From Nitrospirota bacterium (GTDB lineage: Bacteria > Nitrospirota > Nitrospiria > Nitrospirales > Nitrospiraceae): DNA of 64,000 bases. Within the stretch, counting starts at the first letter, position 1; every line of letters begins with the position of its first letter. The notes beneath the pieces are model-generated. The model searched no databases, was not told the DNA's origin, and worked only from the letters and a program-made list of their open reading frames with translations. A program made the position numbers and the translations under genes. This document shows positions 35,258 to 45,670 of the stretch, in pieces. The stretch is from positions 90,085 through 154,084 of the forward strand of contig SCVN01000019.1 in the NCBI GenBank assembly GCA_004296885.1. Direction: 5' to 3'.

Positions 35258-36817
35258 ATGGAACTGTGGCACGACAGAATCCTGATCCTTGATTTCGGCT
35301 CTCAGTACACCCAGCTGATCGCCCGCCGTATCCGCGAAGCCCAGGTCTACTCCCAGATCCTGCCCTGCACGACCTCGCTGACCACGATCCTGGCCCATCG
35401 TCCCAAGGGGCTGGTGTTGTCCGGAGGGCCGGCCAGCGTCTACGATAAAAAAGCGCCAAAAATCCAGGCGCAATTGCTGGATGAGGGCATTCCGGTCCTG
35501 GGCATCTGCTACGGGATGCAGTTGGTGACGGACCTGCTTGGCGGCGAGGTCGCCAAGGCTTCCCAGCGGGAGTATGGCCGGGCCGACCTGATCCTGGACG
35601 ACGCCTCGGACCTCTTCAAGGGGGTGACGAAGGGGTCCTCCTGTCCGGTCTGGATGTCCCACGGCGACCGGATCGAGCGGATGCCGAAAGGGTTCCGGGC
35701 CATCGCCCACACGGGCAATTCTCCGGTGGCCGCCATGAAATCCGTGGGCGGATCACGGCGCATCTACTGTCTTCAGTTTCATCCGGAAGTCGCGCATACG
35801 CCGAACGGCACCCAGATTCTGCGGAATTTCGTCTACGACATCTGCGGCTGCCGGCCCACCTGGACCATGAGTTCCTATGTGGAGACCGCGGTCGGACAGA
35901 TCCGCGAGCAGGTCGGCAAGAACCACGTGATCTGCGCCCTGAGCGGCGGGGTGGACTCGTCGGTGGCGGCCGCCTTGACGCATCGGGCGATCGGCGATCA
36001 ACTCACCTGTATCTTCGTCGACAATGGGCTGCTTCGGAGCGGAGAGAAAGAACAAGTCAGACAGACGTTCGGCCGACAGCTCCATTTGAACTTGCGTCTG
36101 CTTGACGCGTCGCAGTCGTTTCTCGCTGCGCTCAAGGGCGTGATCGATCCTGAGCGGAAGCGGAAGATCATCGGGAAGCTGTTCATCAAGCAATTCGAGG
36201 CCGAAGCCAAGATGAAGTTGGGCGACGCCAAGTTCCTGGTGCAAGGCACGCTCTACCCGGACGTGATCGAAAGCGTGAGCTTCAAGGGGCCGTCGGCGAC
36301 GATCAAGACCCATCATAACGTCGGCGGGCTGCCGACCAGGATGAAATTGCGCCTGATCGAGCCCTTGCGGGAGCTGTTCAAGGACGAGGTGCGGGTGTTG
36401 GGGAAGGAGCTGGGACTGCCGGACGAGATTATCTGGCGGCAGCCGTTTCCCGGTCCGGGACTGGCCATCCGCGTGCTCGGGGCGGTGACGCAAGAGCGCC
36501 TGACGATCTTGCGGGCCGCGGAAGCGATCGTCGATCAGGAGATTCGGGCGGCGGGGCTCTATCAGGATATCTGGCAGGCCTTTGCCGTGCTCCTGCCGAT
36601 CCGCACGGTCGGCGTCATGGGGGACCAGCGAACGTACGAACACGTCATCGCCATTCGCGCCGTGACGAGTCTTGACGGCATGACCGCCGATTGGGCCAGG
36701 ATTCCGCCGGAGCTGTTGGGCAAGATGTCGAGCCGGATCATCAACGAAGTGAAAGGCGTGAATCGAGTGGTGTATGACATCAGCTCGAAGCCGCCGTCTA
36801 CCATAGAATGGGAATAG
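35258..36817 (+). CDS. guaA: GMP synthase (glutamine-hydrolysing)
   Basis: Converts XMP to GMP with glutamine and ATP. 519 residues from ATG 35258; a TTG two codons earlier is less likely. N-terminal class I amidotransferase: [25 protein letters not shown] with the nucleophilic Cys near 86, and [13 protein letters not shown]-pyrophosphatase: [14 protein letters not shown] near 228. The C-terminal dimerisation domain has [13 protein letters not shown] and ends with the family terminus KPPSTIEWE. No clear Shine-Dalgarno; the upstream hairpin may affect translation. Confidence 0.97.
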   Translation: MELWHDRILILDFGSQYTQLIARRIREAQVYSQILPCTTSLTTILAHRPKGLVLSGGPASVYDKKAPKIQAQLLDEGIPVLGICYGMQLVTDLLGGEVAKASQREYGRADLILDDASDLFKGVTKGSSCPVWMSHGDRIERMPKGFRAIAHTGNSPVAAMKSVGGSRRIYCLQFHPEVAHTPNGTQILRNFVYDICGCRPTWTMSSYVETAVGQIREQVGKNHVICALSGGVDSSVAAALTHRAIGDQLTCIFVDNGLLRSGEKEQVRQTFGRQLHLNLRLLDASQSFLAALKGVIDPERKRKIIGKLFIKQFEAEAKMKLGDAKFLVQGTLYPDVIESVSFKGPSATIKTHHNVGGLPTRMKLRLIEPLRELFKDEVRVLGKELGLPDEIIWRQPFPGPGLAIRVLGAVTQERLTILRAAEAIVDQEIRAAGLYQDIWQAFAVLLPIRTVGVMGDQRTYEHVIAIRAVTSLDGMTADWARIPPELLGKMSSRIINEVKGVNRVVYDISSKPPSTIEWE

Positions 36818-36844
36818 CAGAAGGACGTTGAGCGGTTGACGACC

Positions 36845-37678
36845 ATGGAAGTCAGATTGCAAAAGGCCATTGCCGATTCGGGGCTTGCCTCGCGCCGCAA
36901 GGCGGAAATGCTGATCGCCGAGGGGCGGGTGACGGTGAACGGCCTGGTGGTGCGGGAACAAGGCACGAAGATCAACGTTGAAAAAGATCACGTGAAAGTG
37001 GATGGCCGGCATCTCAAACCGGCTCCGCCGCAGGTCTTCATCATGCTCAACAAGCCCAAGGGCTATGTCTCGTCCTTGAGCGATCCGGAGGGGCGGCCGA
37101 CGATCACGGACCTGCTCGGCGGGGTGAGCGTCCGGGTCTTTCCGGTGGGCCGCCTGGACTATGACAGCGAAGGGCTGATGTTGTTGACCAATCAAGGCGC
37201 CTTGGCCCAGACCCTGCTCCATCCGCGCTACCATGTGCCCAAGACTTATCTCATCAAGGTCAAAGGCGTGCTGGACGAAAAACAGATTGCGGAGCTGGAG
37301 CGGGGAGTGGAGCTGGAGGATGGGCTCACCAAGCCGGCCGTCGTGAAAAAGATCCGGAAGGCCGAAGAGAACTCCTGGCTGGAAGTCACGATTCATGAAG
37401 GACGCAACCATCAGGTTAAGCGCATGCTGGACTATGTCAGGCACCCGGTGATCAAGTTGACCCGCGTGCGGTTCGGGCCCCTGGCGATCGGAAGCCTGTC
37501 GCCGGGTCAATTCCGGTACTTGACCGATCGGGAAGCCAACGCCTTGCGTGCGGTGGTCACCGACCGTATCAAGGACGTCGCGGCAGGAACGGAATCTGGT
37601 TCGACTGCAGCCAAGACCCGCAAAAGAAGGGCTGGAGCGCAGGGTTGGGCCAAGGCCAAGAAGGGACGCAAGGCATGA
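36845..37678 (+). CDS. rluB: 23S rRNA pseudouridine synthase, RluB-like
   Basis: 277 residues from ATG 36845. N-terminal S4 RNA-binding domain ([29 protein letters not shown]) and RsuA/RluB/E/F catalytic domain with the Asp in [16 protein letters not shown] (about residue 104), then [28 protein letters not shown]. RluB isomerises U2605 (E. coli numbering) in 23S rRNA. A basic tail of about 40 residues ([15 protein letters not shown]) is longer than usual. The stop overlaps the aspS start (ATGATG). A second family member without S4 is at 57461. Confidence 0.9.
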   Translation: MEVRLQKAIADSGLASRRKAEMLIAEGRVTVNGLVVREQGTKINVEKDHVKVDGRHLKPAPPQVFIMLNKPKGYVSSLSDPEGRPTITDLLGGVSVRVFPVGRLDYDSEGLMLLTNQGALAQTLLHPRYHVPKTYLIKVKGVLDEKQIAELERGVELEDGLTKPAVVKKIRKAEENSWLEVTIHEGRNHQVKRMLDYVRHPVIKLTRVRFGPLAIGSLSPGQFRYLTDREANALRAVVTDRIKDVAAGTESGSTAAKTRKRRAGAQGWAKAKKGRKA

Positions 37679-39438
37679 TGCTGCGCACGCATCGGTGCGG
37701 AGAGCTGACCAAGGCCCACGTGGGCCGGACCGTGACCCTCAACGGCTGGGTCCAGCGCCGGCGGGACCATGGCAACGTCATCTTTATCGACTTGCGGGAC
37801 CGGCAAGGTTTGACGCAGGTCGTCTTCAATCCCGAGATCAGCGCCGCGGCCCATCAAGGCGCACACGCGCTCCGTAACGAATTCGTCGTGGCCCTGTCGG
37901 GGACCGTTGCCCTCAGACCGGACGGCTCGGCCAATCCCAACCTGGCGACTGGCGACATCGAGGTGCTGGTCACGTCCGTCGAAATCTTGAACGAGGCCAA
38001 GACCCCGCCGTTCCTGATCGAGGACGAGGGGGAGGTCACGGAGGCCCTGCGCCTGAAGTATCGGTATCTGGACTTGCGCCGCCCCAAGATGCAGAAGCTG
38101 CTCAAGCTCCGGCATGAGGTGGTGCAGGAGGCCCGGTCGTTCCTGAACGAGCAGGGATTTCTCGACGTCGAAACCCCCATGCTGACCAAAAGCACGCCGG
38201 AAGGGGCGCGGGACTATCTGGTGCCCAGCCGTGTGAATCCTGGCAATTTCTATGCGCTGCCCCAATCGCCGCAGCTGTTCAAGCAGATCCTCATGGTCAG
38301 CGGAGTGGATCGTTATTACCAGGTGGCCCGGTGTTTCCGGGACGAAGACCTGCGCAACGACCGGCAGCCGGAGTTCACCCAAATCGACATCGAGATGTCG
38401 TTCGTGGATCGGGAACAGATCATGGGCCTGATGGAGGAGATGATCCGGGTCCTGTTCAAACGGGCGGCGGGGGTGGAATTGCCGGCGCCTTTTCCCCGGA
38501 TGAGCTATGCGGAGGCGATCGGACGGTACGGGTCGGACAAGCCGGACCTGCGGTTCGGCCTGCTCATTCACGACGTCAGCGCGTTCGCGGCCAAGAGCGA
38601 GTTCAAGGTGTTCAAGGAGGCGGCGACCAAGGGCGGGCTGGTCAAGGCCCTCATCGTCAAGGGCGGAGCTTCGATGCCCAGGAGCCGGATCGACGCGCTG
38701 GGGGAAACGGCCAAGGGATTCGGCGCCAAGGGACTGGCCTGGGTCAAGATCACCGGAGAAGGCCAGCTGGAATCCGTGATCGCCAAGTTCCTGGATGCCA
38801 AGGCGCTGCTGGCGGCTCTGCCGGACGCGGCGGTCGGGGATCTGCTCCTCTTCGGGGCCGACAAGCCGAACGTGGTCCACGATGTGCTCGGGCGGTTGCG
38901 CCTCCTGCTGGGCGAGGAATTGAACTTGATTGACAAGGCTGCTTGGAAGCCTTTGTGGGTGATCGACTTCCCGTTGCTGGAATTCGATCAGGAAGCGAAG
39001 CGGCACGTGGCCATTCACCATCCGTTCACGGCGCCGCTGGATGAGGATATCCCCTTGTTCTCCTCCGACCCCTTGAAGGTCCGGGCCAAGGCCTACGATC
39101 TGGTCCTCAACGGCAACGAAATCGGCGGGGGCAGCATCAGGATTCACCGCCGGGACGTGCAGAGCACCGTCTTCGGCCTGCTCGGCATCAATAAAGAAGA
39201 GGCAGCGGGCAAGTTCGGTTTTCTCCTGGAAGCCCTCGAATACGGAGCCCCGCCGCACGGGGGCATCGCTTTCGGTCTCGACCGCCTGATCATGCTCCTG
39301 GGCGGGGCCGACTCGATCCGCGACGTGATCGCCTTCCCCAAGACCCAGAAGGCCCAGTGTCCCATGACCGAGGCCCCGTCACCGGTCGGAGTCGCGCAAC
39401 TCAAAGAGCTGAGCATCAAGCTCGATGTGGTCGAGTAA
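37675..39438 (+). CDS. aspS: Aspartyl-tRNA synthetase
   Basis: Charges tRNA-Asp (or Asp/Asn if non-discriminating). 587 residues, the bacterial-type size. N-terminal OB fold [25 protein letters not shown]; class II motif 2 [18 protein letters not shown]; the bacterial GAD insertion; motif 3 [15 protein letters not shown]; terminus with [16 protein letters not shown]. Overlaps the end of rluB by 4 bases (ATGA) and the next glycosyltransferase gene by 14 bases. Confidence 0.97.
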   Translation: MMLRTHRCGELTKAHVGRTVTLNGWVQRRRDHGNVIFIDLRDRQGLTQVVFNPEISAAAHQGAHALRNEFVVALSGTVALRPDGSANPNLATGDIEVLVTSVEILNEAKTPPFLIEDEGEVTEALRLKYRYLDLRRPKMQKLLKLRHEVVQEARSFLNEQGFLDVETPMLTKSTPEGARDYLVPSRVNPGNFYALPQSPQLFKQILMVSGVDRYYQVARCFRDEDLRNDRQPEFTQIDIEMSFVDREQIMGLMEEMIRVLFKRAAGVELPAPFPRMSYAEAIGRYGSDKPDLRFGLLIHDVSAFAAKSEFKVFKEAATKGGLVKALIVKGGASMPRSRIDALGETAKGFGAKGLAWVKITGEGQLESVIAKFLDAKALLAALPDAAVGDLLLFGADKPNVVHDVLGRLRLLLGEELNLIDKAAWKPLWVIDFPLLEFDQEAKRHVAIHHPFTAPLDEDIPLFSSDPLKVRAKAYDLVLNGNEIGGGSIRIHRRDVQSTVFGLLGINKEEAAGKFGFLLEALEYGAPPHGGIAFGLDRLIMLLGGADSIRDVIAFPKTQKAQCPMTEAPSPVGVAQLKELSIKLDVVE

Positions 39439-40204
39439 GCCAGCCGGCACCCGGTCGGCTCTGGGGCCGTCCACGCCCTTGGGACCCGCCGATCTCCCTC
39501 CGACCGTCGTCATCATTCCGACCTACAACGAAATCGCGAACCTGGCTCGCATTGCAGTGGAGGTGCTGGGGCTCTCGCCCTCCATCAGTCTGGTGATCGT
39601 GGACGATGCCTCACCGGATGGGACGGGGCGGGAAGCCGATCGGCTCGCCGCATCTCTGCGGCGGGTCACCGTCATGCATCGTCGCGGGAAGCTCGGCCTT
39701 GGTTCCGCCTACCGTCAGGCGTTTAAGGCGGTGCTGCAGTCCACCGACGCGGAACTGATCTGCCAGATGGACGCCGATTTTTCCCATCGGCCGGCGGACC
39801 TGATGAAGATCCTCAATGAGGCCCGCAACGGCGCAGGGGACGTGGTCGTGGGGGCGCGCTACGTGCGGGGCGCGTGCGTCCAAAACTGGTCGCGCCGGCG
39901 GAAACTGCTCTCCCGCGCCGGCAACCTTTATGCGCGTTGGATCACGGGCATGCCGCAGTCGGACTTGACCGGCGGCATGAAGTGTTGGCGACGCAAGGTT
40001 CTCGAAGCCATTGACCTGGACGCTGTGACGACGGAGGGATACGGGTTTCAGATCGGAATGTGTTGGCAGGTGTGGAGGTCGGGGTTTGCCGTGTATGAGG
40101 TGCCGATCACTTTTGTGGAGCGCGCCCACGGAGCTTCGAAGATGAGCTGGTCGATCGTGTGCGAGGCCATCCTCTTGCCGTGGACGCTGCGGTTCGGCGG
40201 ATAG
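39425..40204 (+). CDS. Family 2 glycosyltransferase, polyprenol-phosphate mannose synthase-like
   Basis: 259 residues. GT-A fold: [29 protein letters not shown], then [15 protein letters not shown] and [14 protein letters not shown] (the DxD region), followed by [19 protein letters not shown], and GYGFQIGM. This is the Dpm1/polyprenol monophosphomannose synthase pattern, which makes a lipid-linked sugar on the cytoplasmic face. No C-terminal membrane helices, unlike DPMS-GtrA fusions. It overlaps aspS and is followed by a GT87-like membrane transferase that would use such a lipid donor. Confidence 0.88.
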   Translation: MWSSKPAGTRSALGPSTPLGPADLPPTVVIIPTYNEIANLARIAVEVLGLSPSISLVIVDDASPDGTGREADRLAASLRRVTVMHRRGKLGLGSAYRQAFKAVLQSTDAELICQMDADFSHRPADLMKILNEARNGAGDVVVGARYVRGACVQNWSRRRKLLSRAGNLYARWITGMPQSDLTGGMKCWRRKVLEAIDLDAVTTEGYGFQIGMCWQVWRSGFAVYEVPITFVERAHGASKMSWSIVCEAILLPWTLRFGG

Positions 40205-40238
40205 CGTGCGGCGCCGTTCCCAGCGGGAAGGAAGCGGG

Positions 40239-41684
40239 ATGTTCGACGGGGCTCAGCCGTCACGCGGAATCTGCCTCGCGGTGATTCTCCTCATGCTCGT
40301 GTGGGGATTGACCGATGTGCGCCGGCGTGCGGACATCGACACTGCCAACATTGGTGCGCACCGTACGGATTTCACCGTCTACACCGAAGCAGGCGCCGCC
40401 TTCTTCGACGGGCGAGACCCGTATGCCGTCACGAATGTTCGGGGCTGGCATTACCTGTACCCTCCCCTCTTTGCCATTCTTGTCGCTCCGCTGCACCCGT
40501 TGCCTGCGGCCTGGCAAGGCGTCATCTGGTTTGTGCTGAGCCTGGCCATGGCCGGCGGGTGCCTGTTCGAATGTCAGGCGATCATGCGGACGGTTCTGCG
40601 TGGCGGGGAGGGTGTCCGTTCCGATTGGCGGAAAATCCGGCGCTGGGTTGTGGTGGGAGCGGGCCTGGCCGTCGTCTTTCCCATCCTGGACACCTTGCAA
40701 CGGGGGCAGGTTGGATTGGCCGTTCTGTGGCCGCTCTTGATCGGATTTCGGCTTATTCTCGAATCTGACGGATGGCCGCGGTCATTTTTGGGGGGCCTCT
40801 TCCTGTCGCTCTCGGTGACGATCAAAGTCACGCCCGCCCTGCCGGTCTGTGTGCTGCTCCTGGGGTTGCTCGCCGGCGCCCTCCGGCGGGACCGGCCGCC
40901 GCCGCCGCGGCAACGGTTTCTGCATGCGGTGGGCGGCGTTCTGACCGGCCTGGCGCTGTGTGTGCTCCTTATTCCGGCTCTCGCGGTCGGCTGGCAGGAA
41001 AATCTGCGGCACCTGGAGGCGTGGAGCACACGTGTGGCGACCAACGAACGTCGCGGGCCGGATCAACAGTTCAACGCCCACAGTGTTCGGAATCAGAGCT
41101 TGGCCAATGCCGTCTATCGGCTGGGAAACTGGGTCGAGCATGCGGTGGGCGGCGGGCCGGACGACCGGCGCGCCGACAATCTTGCGCCGGCCGGGGATCC
41201 CTTGCCCATGGATGCGGCGATCGTCGGGCATATGGTGACGGCGGCGCGCGCGCTGCTGCTGGCGTTGCTGGTGTCGGTGGCTGTGCGGTGGCGTCCGCCG
41301 GCTGACGCGCTGGGCCAGGCCGCCGTGTTTGGGCTCGCCTGTGCGATGACGCTTCCGGTTTCTCCGATTTCCTGGGGGCATCATTTCGTGATGCTGCTCC
41401 CGGGCGCGCTCTTCGTGCCTCTCGCGGTGTGTGCCGCCGGTCGGCATCGGGCCGCGCAAGCCTTGGCCGTTTCGGCCGCCGCGTTGCTGTGGGCACATTA
41501 TGCCTCGCTCGAACTGGCGGGCGGTCTTGCGGGCCGTCTGGGCATTCCGGGGATCGGTATGGCGCTGTGGTGTGTCGCCGCCAGCCTGTGGCTCTTACGA
41601 AGGCCTGCCTCGTTGAGCGAAGGGGGGTGCCGTGTGCCGGCGGTGTCCGATCTTGCCGAGGCGGCGCGGGGCGGGTCAGCGTAG
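40239..41684 (+). CDS. Membrane glycosyltransferase, GT87 (DUF2029) family
   Basis: 481 residues from ATG 40239 (AAGGAAG upstream); GTG 40206 is the alternative. About ten hydrophobic helices. After the first helix comes the catalytic periplasmic loop with TDFTVYTEAGAAFFDGRDPYAV and YLYPPLFAI, the GT87 signature of polyprenol-phosphate-mannose-dependent mannosyltransferases; then KVTPALPVCVLLLGL and an HSVRNQSL loop. It should move a sugar from polyprenol phosphate to a glycan or lipid on the outer face of the inner membrane. The preceding GT2 is the natural donor synthase. Confidence 0.85.
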   Translation: MFDGAQPSRGICLAVILLMLVWGLTDVRRRADIDTANIGAHRTDFTVYTEAGAAFFDGRDPYAVTNVRGWHYLYPPLFAILVAPLHPLPAAWQGVIWFVLSLAMAGGCLFECQAIMRTVLRGGEGVRSDWRKIRRWVVVGAGLAVVFPILDTLQRGQVGLAVLWPLLIGFRLILESDGWPRSFLGGLFLSLSVTIKVTPALPVCVLLLGLLAGALRRDRPPPPRQRFLHAVGGVLTGLALCVLLIPALAVGWQENLRHLEAWSTRVATNERRGPDQQFNAHSVRNQSLANAVYRLGNWVEHAVGGGPDDRRADNLAPAGDPLPMDAAIVGHMVTAARALLLALLVSVAVRWRPPADALGQAAVFGLACAMTLPVSPISWGHHFVMLLPGALFVPLAVCAAGRHRAAQALAVSAAALLWAHYASLELAGGLAGRLGIPGIGMALWCVAASLWLLRRPASLSEGGCRVPAVSDLAEAARGGSA

Positions 41685-41703
41685 CGGCCGCTGCGCGCCG
41701 TTC

Positions 41704-42483
41704 TTATCCCAGCGGGGCGAGCGAGCCGAGGATGTGGTAGCCCCCGTCCACGTAGATCACTTCTCCCGTAAGCCCCCGTCCCAGCGAGCTGATCAGAAAG
41801 AGCGCCGTGTCGCCGACTTCGCCCTGCTCCGTGGCATGGCGCAGCGGGGCCACCTCGCGGTGATGATCCACCATCTTGCTGATGCCGGAAACGCCGCGCG
41901 CCGCCAGGGTTTTGATGGGGCCGGCGGAGATCGCGTTGACGCGGATGCCGCGCGGGCCGAGGTCGTTCGCCAGGTACCGGACCGTTGCTTCCAGTGCCGC
42001 TTTAGCCACGCCCATGACGTTGTAGTGTGGCACCACTCGTTCGCTGCCGAGGTAGGTCAGGGTGACGATGGAGCCGCCTTCCCGCATCAGCGGCAGCGCG
42101 GCCCGGCTCAACGCGACCAAGGAATAGGCGCTGACGTCCAGCGCGGTGGCGAACCCCTGGCGGGAAGTGTTGATGAATTCGCCGGTCAGCTCCTCCCGCG
42201 GGGCGAAGGCGATGGAATGGACGAGAAAGTCGAGACGCCCGAGCGTCTCTTCGACATGCTTCATCAGGGCGGCGATCTGGTCGTCCTGGCTGGCGTCGCA
42301 GGCGAAGGCGCTGGCGCCGGGCAGGGTCTTAGCGAGTTCCTCGACGTTCTCCTTCAGCCGCTCGCCTTGGTAGTTGAACGCGAGTTTCGCTCCTTCGCGA
42401 GCCGCCGCCTCGGCAATGGCCCAGGCAATGCTGTGCTTGTTGGCGACCCCGACGATCAAGCCGGTTTTTCCTTGTAGCAACAT
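41704..42483 (-). CDS. fabI: Enoyl-ACP reductase (NADH), FabI type
   Basis: Final step of each fatty-acid elongation cycle. 259 residues. LIVGVANKHSIAWAIA is the FabI variant of the nucleotide loop; the catalytic Tyr-Tyr-Lys set is Y144, Y154 and K161 in TYLGSERVVPHYNVMGVAKA, matching FabI spacing; SAGPIKTLAARGVSG and YVDGGYHILG close the fold. ATG 42483 starts MLLQGKTGLIVG. It converges on the GT87 gene and diverges from the permease gene, so it is probably transcribed alone. Confidence 0.96.
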   Translation of the reverse strand: MLLQGKTGLIVGVANKHSIAWAIAEAAAREGAKLAFNYQGERLKENVEELAKTLPGASAFACDASQDDQIAALMKHVEETLGRLDFLVHSIAFAPREELTGEFINTSRQGFATALDVSAYSLVALSRAALPLMREGGSIVTLTYLGSERVVPHYNVMGVAKAALEATVRYLANDLGPRGIRVNAISAGPIKTLAARGVSGISKMVDHHREVAPLRHATEQGEVGDTALFLISSLGRGLTGEVIYVDGGYHILGSLAPLG

Positions 42484-42683
42484 GCTCCGTCATCTCCTCG
42501 GTTGGCTGGCCGGTCGAAACGAGGGTGAAGATACCACGAATCGCGCCAAGTTTGAACCCACAAATAGATCGGGTGAGAGGGAGTTGGTTCCCGTGGAGGC
42601 CCATGCTAGACTGCGCCGCCTCATGAGCCTGGCGGGTCTATGCCGAATCGCCAGAGAGTCGCGGGACCGGTGATTCGGAGGCC

Positions 42684-43421
42684 ATGCCCATCCATCCGGA
42701 CATCCTTGCAGCGGTTGTCGTCACGGCCACGATTCAATCCTTGTTCGGGGTCGGCGTTCTGCTGTTTGGCACGCCCATCCTGCCGGTCTTGGGCTATCCC
42801 TTCGTCACCGCGTTGACCATTCTGCTGCCCATCTCCTGGTCCATCAATCTGCTGCAAGTGAGTCAACACCATGCGCACATCGATCAGCCGTTCTATACGA
42901 AGATCTTGACCCTGTCGGTGCCCTGCATCGTCGTCTGTCTGGTGCTGGTCACCCGTATGACGGTCAACATCGGGCCCATCGTGGGACTATTTCTGATTCT
43001 GGTGGCGTTGAAAGACGTGTTTGAACGGGTGGAGCAGTGGATCGAATCCCTGGTCCGGTATGAGCGCGCCTATTTCATGGCGATGGGGATTATCCACGGC
43101 TTGACCAATCTGGGCGGGTCGCTCCTCACGGCGATCGTCCATAGCAAGCACTATGAGAAGGATGTGCAACGGGTGACGACGGCGGTGGCCTATGGCACCT
43201 TCGCCTTTTTCCAATTCCTGACCTTGCTGGTCACGCTCGAACGGTTTCCGGTCCGGTTCTCGGAGGCGGTCCTCTATGTGCTGGCCGGGGTGGGAACGTA
43301 TCTGGTGACGGACAAGCTTGTCTACGCCAAAATTGGCACCGGCCACTACCGGGCGATCTTTGCCTGCTTCCTGTTCGTCTCCGGGATCGTACTGATTCTG
43401 AACGCGATGCTGGCCAAGTAG
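42684..43421 (+). CDS. TauE/SafE family membrane permease
   Basis: 245 residues with about eight membrane helices. The N-terminal helix pair (ATIQSLFGVGVLLFGTPILPVLGYPFVTALTILLPISW in outline) and the mid-protein helix with GIIHGLTNLGGSLLTAIV, repeating the same half-pattern, are typical of TauE/SafE, putative exporters of sulfite or organosulfonates. The substrate here is not evident. A sulfite-oxidase-like gene exists at 61103 in the window, but the two are far apart. Confidence 0.8.
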   Translation: MPIHPDILAAVVVTATIQSLFGVGVLLFGTPILPVLGYPFVTALTILLPISWSINLLQVSQHHAHIDQPFYTKILTLSVPCIVVCLVLVTRMTVNIGPIVGLFLILVALKDVFERVEQWIESLVRYERAYFMAMGIIHGLTNLGGSLLTAIVHSKHYEKDVQRVTTAVAYGTFAFFQFLTLLVTLERFPVRFSEAVLYVLAGVGTYLVTDKLVYAKIGTGHYRAIFACFLFVSGIVLILNAMLAK

Positions 43422-43443
43422 GGGGCGGCCGGTTCGGAATCTG

Positions 43444-44331
43444 CTAGGCGGGAAGATCGTCCTCTTCTTCGTCCTTGCCGACGATGTCGATCCGGGCTTC
43501 CCGCTCTGAGGCCGGCCCTGAACTGAAGTCGTGGAGCCGGCGGTCCATGAGACGCGAGGGCACCACGTTGGCCATGGCGGTGAAGATGTTGTCGAGGCTT
43601 CCCGGGAATCGCTTGCCCCAGTCCTGCAACAACGCTTTCATGGCTTTGCGCTTCAGGGTGTCCTGCGAGCCGCAGAGGTCGCAGGGGATGATCGGAAAGG
43701 CCATCAGCTCGGCGTAGCGAGCCAGATCCGCTTCCGGGACATAGGCCAACGGCCGGATGACGACATGCCCCCGTTCCTTAGCCCGGAAGATGGGGGCCAT
43801 GCCCTTCAGCTTGCCGCCGTACACCATGTTCAGGAAGAGGGTCTCGAGAATATCGTCCCGATGATGCCCCAGCGCAATCTTGGTCGCGCCCAGTTCGGAG
43901 GCGACACGATAGAGAATGCCCCGTCGCAACCGCGAACAGAGGGAGCAGGTCGTCTGCCCTTCGGGAATCATCCGTTTGACGATGGCATAGGTGTCCCGCT
44001 CCTCGACGTGAAACGGCACGCCGAGGCTGGTCAGGTAGTCCGGCAGCACGTGGGCGGGAAAGCCCGGCTGCTTCTGGTCCAGGTTGACGGCGACGAGATC
44101 GAAGCGGACCGGGGCGCGGCGCTGCAGGACGCGCAGAATGTCCAGCAGGCCGTAACTGTCCTTGCCGCCTGACAGGCAGACCATGATCTTGTCGCCGTCC
44201 TCGATCATCCGATAGTCGGCAATGGATTCGCCGACCAAGCGGCACAAGCGCGTCTGCAGCTTCTCCACTTCGGGGGAGAGCTTGCCAGACGGTTTCGCGG
44301 TCGGCTGGTTCTGTTCTGTTGAGACCTGCAT
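43444..44331 (-). CDS. ttcA: tRNA 2-thiocytidine biosynthesis protein TtcA
   Basis: Thiolates C32 of certain tRNAs using ATP and an iron-sulfur cluster. 295 residues from ATG 44331, which has GGGAGA 7 bases upstream; the longer frame is not supported. PP-loop SGGKDS at 54-59; [10 protein letters not shown] and later CDLCG provide the Cys residues for the cluster; [24 protein letters not shown] is the TtcA core. The C-terminal acidic tail ends in DEEEDD. The longer-than-usual N-terminus of about 20 residues is Gln/Lys-rich. Confidence 0.93.
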   Translation of the reverse strand: MQVSTEQNQPTAKPSGKLSPEVEKLQTRLCRLVGESIADYRMIEDGDKIMVCLSGGKDSYGLLDILRVLQRRAPVRFDLVAVNLDQKQPGFPAHVLPDYLTSLGVPFHVEERDTYAIVKRMIPEGQTTCSLCSRLRRGILYRVASELGATKIALGHHRDDILETLFLNMVYGGKLKGMAPIFRAKERGHVVIRPLAYVPEADLARYAELMAFPIIPCDLCGSQDTLKRKAMKALLQDWGKRFPGSLDNIFTAMANVVPSRLMDRRLHDFSSGPASEREARIDIVGKDEEEDDLPA

Positions 44332-44370
44332 CAGCGAATCTCCCTGTGTGAATCCGGCGCCATTGTACCG

Positions 44371-44384
44371 GTCGGTCGACCGAC
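44371..44384. promoter_or_regulatory. 14-bp perfect palindrome in the ttcA/hydrolase divergent region
   Basis: GTCGGTCGACCGAC is self-complementary over its full length and flanked by ATTGT...ACAAT-like bases, 40 bases upstream of the ttcA start. It could be an operator for a dimeric regulator; no regulator gene is adjacent. Confidence 0.3.
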
Positions 44385-44560
44385 AATCAAAAAAAAGGAA
44401 GAGCCGGGGATTTGGCAAAGCGCTCGGCTGTGGTACCATTGCGCCGAGTTCGACGAGCGATCCGTCTCGTTTGTTTTGGATAGGTTGAAACGCCCGTTCG
44501 CCGAATGGCCGCGATCGACAACCCGGACAGGAATCATCTCGTGATGCACAGGCGGCATAC

Positions 44561-45322
44561 ATGAGCACGTTCGTTTTGATTCACAGCGCCTGGCATGGCG
44601 GGTGGGCCTGGGATCGGGTGGCCCCGCTGCTCAAGGCCCATGGCCATACCGTCATCGCCCCCGACTTGCCGGGCCACGGGACGGATCGGCGGCCGTTCGG
44701 AGAGATCACCCTCAAAACCTACATCGACGACATCCAGCAGGTCATCGTGTCCTGCAAGGACCCGGTGGTTCTGGTAGGGCACAGCCTCGCAGGAATGGTC
44801 ATCACGCCGGTTGCGGCGGCCTTGCCGGCGCGCATGCAATGCCTGGTGTACCTCACCGCCTATGTGCCCAAGAGCGGGCAGTCGTCGAAGGATCTGTCGC
44901 ACGGCGATGCCGATGCGCGGGCCGACCTCTTTGTCACCTCGTCCAAGGACGGCCTGAGTCGGCAGATCTCACCGCAGGGGGTGGCGGAGGTGCTGTACGG
45001 CGACTGTGATTCCGGAACGGTGAAATGGGTGCAGGCCAAGCTCCGTCCCGATCCGCTCCGTCCCGTCGTGGAACCCGTGACGTATGATGAAACCGCCTTC
45101 GGAGGGCTCACCAAGTTTTTCATCGAATGTACGCGCGACCGGACCATCTCCCTGGCCCGTCAACGGCAGATGCGGAAGCCCTTCTCGTTTCAGGCCGTCT
45201 TCACGCTGGAATCCGACCACTCGCCGATGATCTCGCACTCCAGAGAGTTGGCGGACATCCTGATTCTCTGCTCGCAAATCTCCCGCAAACGTCCGCCGGA
45301 CGAAGATATCGCACCTATTTAG
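44561..45322 (+). CDS. Alpha/beta hydrolase, esterase/hydroxynitrile lyase-like
   Basis: 253 residues starting [21 protein letters not shown], the oxyanion-loop pattern of the plant-type methylesterase/hydroxynitrile lyase branch. APDLPGHG follows; the nucleophile is S75 in VGHSLAGM, and the catalytic His is in ESDHSPMIS near residue 224. No signal peptide, so cytoplasmic. In bacteria such proteins are generic carboxylesterases; the substrate is unknown. The residues after the His end in a charged tail. It converges with and overlaps the small HMA-like gene by 8 bases. Confidence 0.82.
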   Translation: MSTFVLIHSAWHGGWAWDRVAPLLKAHGHTVIAPDLPGHGTDRRPFGEITLKTYIDDIQQVIVSCKDPVVLVGHSLAGMVITPVAAALPARMQCLVYLTAYVPKSGQSSKDLSHGDADARADLFVTSSKDGLSRQISPQGVAEVLYGDCDSGTVKWVQAKLRPDPLRPVVEPVTYDETAFGGLTKFFIECTRDRTISLARQRQMRKPFSFQAVFTLESDHSPMISHSRELADILILCSQISRKRPPDEDIAPI

Positions 45323-45668
45323 GCATCTCGGCGGTGATGCAGGATTTCATTTCTTGGGCCGTGCAGACGCCGGCCTGGTCCGTAAGGCCGGTTACAGTCG
45401 CGGCGACTGCATCGGCGGTGACGCGGCCTTCCTCGACGTCAACCAGGATGTGGCCGGGGACGCTGCGAACATCCACGGCTCGCACCCCCGGAAGTTGCTT
45501 GAGGGCCGTCTCGATCGTCGCCCGCTGACGATCGCAGGCCTCGCCGTTCAAGCTCAAGGCGATCCTGCTGCTTCCCGCCTCGACCGTGCCGGTCAGCAAC
45601 CACAGGCCCGCAAAGCCCATATACAGACCCAGCCCGACCTTCGGTTTGTGGCTTGTCATGGGGTGCAT
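45315..45668 (-). CDS. Small exported protein with an HMA-like fold
   Basis: 117 residues from ATG 45668, two bases after the protease stop. An N-terminal hydrophobic helix (LGLYMGFAGLWLLTGTVEA) is a signal peptide or anchor. The rest follows the heavy-metal-associated beta-alpha-beta pattern: IALSLNGEACDRQRATIETALKQLPGVRAVDVRSVPGHILVDVEEGRVTADAVAATVTGL in outline. Only one Cys (GEAC) occurs where HMA proteins have CxxC, and two further Cys lie near the end. Metal binding is therefore uncertain. Operon placement behind a periplasmic protease suggests a joint envelope role. Confidence 0.7.
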   Translation of the reverse strand: MHPMTSHKPKVGLGLYMGFAGLWLLTGTVEAGSSRIALSLNGEACDRQRATIETALKQLPGVRAVDVRSVPGHILVDVEEGRVTADAVAATVTGLTDQAGVCTAQEMKSCITAEMPK

Positions 45669-45670
45669 GG

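Noticed and set aside
35753..39258. Long minus-strand frames opposite guaA, rluB and aspS
   Set aside because: They lie fully under well-supported housekeeping genes and show no family signature.
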